Source: Cupriavidus agavae (GTDB lineage: Bacteria; Pseudomonadota; Gammaproteobacteria; Burkholderiales; Burkholderiaceae). From it: a DNA stretch of 64,000 nucleotides. The notes beneath the pieces were generated by a model. It ran no database searches, was not told the origin of the DNA, and was given only the letters and a program-made list of their open reading frames with translations. This document shows positions 63,655-64,000 of the stretch, one piece after another. The position numbers and the translations under genes are program-made. The stretch's first letter is position 1. The number at the start of each line of letters is the position of its first letter. The stretch spans positions 1-64,000 of the forward strand of contig NZ_SGXM01000003.1 of NCBI RefSeq assembly GCF_004217045.1. Direction: 5' to 3'.

Positions 63655-63852
63655 TTAGCCCTCCCCTTCCGGTTCATTTCCGGTCAGCTGGAAGAACCGG
63701 CAAGTTGATTGCCAGGCTTGGCGTTCGGCTTCGACTCGGGCGAGGCCACCGCAGAACTCTGCAATTGCAGCGCGCTCCTCGAAGAACTCCCTTTGGCTTC
63801 CGGTCAATCTGCGTACTTTCTCGCACAACGCGGGGTCGATCGGATCAATCAT
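63655..63852 (-). CDS. Hypothetical small protein
   Basis: A 65-residue protein from MIDPIDPALCEKVRRLTGSQ (ATG 63850-63852); seven more codons are possible upstream. Glu/Arg-rich, probably helical. It precedes the second integrase on the same strand. No family recognised; it could be a small phage-type protein but the call is weak. Confidence 0.4.
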   Translation of the reverse strand: MIDPIDPALCEKVRRLTGSQREFFEERAAIAEFCGGLARVEAERQAWQSTCRFFQLTGNEPEGEG

Positions 63853-64000
63853 CGATCCTTCGTCCCAATACACATCGGCAGCATGGCAGGAAGCAACTGA
63901 AGGGCCGGTGGACCCTGTTCCCTGTATTAAATGGGCAAGTTAAGTCCATCATTGCTGTTCCTCTTGGTTGCTAAGCGCAGTTGCCGCCCGAATGACGTCA

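Overview
The window is high-GC betaproteobacterial chromosome of Burkholderiaceae type, most like Cupriavidus or Ralstonia. This is inferred from gene content (a Bug/TctABC tricarboxylate transporter, phhAB with an Lrp-type regulator, a BetA-like GMC oxidoreductase, a RarD transporter, a two-partner hemagglutinin with an extended signal peptide) and not from any marker gene. Most of the window is ordinary, densely packed chromosome. Two stretches are clearly accessory.

Positions 1-19,750 hold metabolic and envelope genes: the 5' part of a LivG-type ABC ATPase, a GMC oxidoreductase, an alpha/beta hydrolase, a copper module (cueR, copA, copZ) with two back-to-back CueR-type promoters, an OmpW porin, an ornithine-cyclodeaminase-family enzyme, an operon of giant alpha-2-macroglobulin (yfhM), lysoplasmalogenase-like yhhN and penicillin-binding protein 1C (pbpC), then an Lrp regulator divergent from phhA-phhB.

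Positions 19,878-34,172 are a two-partner secretion / contact-dependent inhibition locus: transporter (fhaC/cdiB type), a 2579-residue hemagglutinin with a C-terminal toxin module, its likely immunity gene, then about 4.7 kb of AT-richer DNA. That stretch carries immunity genes, a displaced and frameshifted toxin C-terminus with its own immunity gene overlapping by ATGA, immunity remnants and a 56-bp exact direct repeat. It reads as a toxin/immunity cassette graveyard built by repeated recombination into the hemagglutinin C-terminus.

Positions 34,296-57,200 return to chromosome: a TctDE-like two-component system, a SET-domain protein, a very unusual intergenic region (13 GTATAC palindromes and 3 further GTWWAC sites in 600 bp, beside two perfect DnaA-box sequences), hupB, a DUF2272 lipoprotein whose 5' end is a 12-bp-periodic array of CCACA (DnaA-box-like) units, a LamB-like porin, a TRAP solute-binding protein, rarD, dinB with a LexA box, an MFS transporter, a diguanylate cyclase, the tctCBA operon, a thioesterase, a patatin-like protein, a glutathione reductase and a DUF1254 protein.

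From 57,463 to the end lies the left part of a genomic island. It starts at a 45-bp 3' fragment of tRNA-Phe followed by its own terminator, then carries a tyrosine integrase translationally coupled to a DUF927 ATPase, small hypothetical genes and a second tyrosine integrase. The right end lies outside the window.

The observations I rate most worth following are the GTATAC/DnaA-box region around hupB and the orphan toxin/immunity array.
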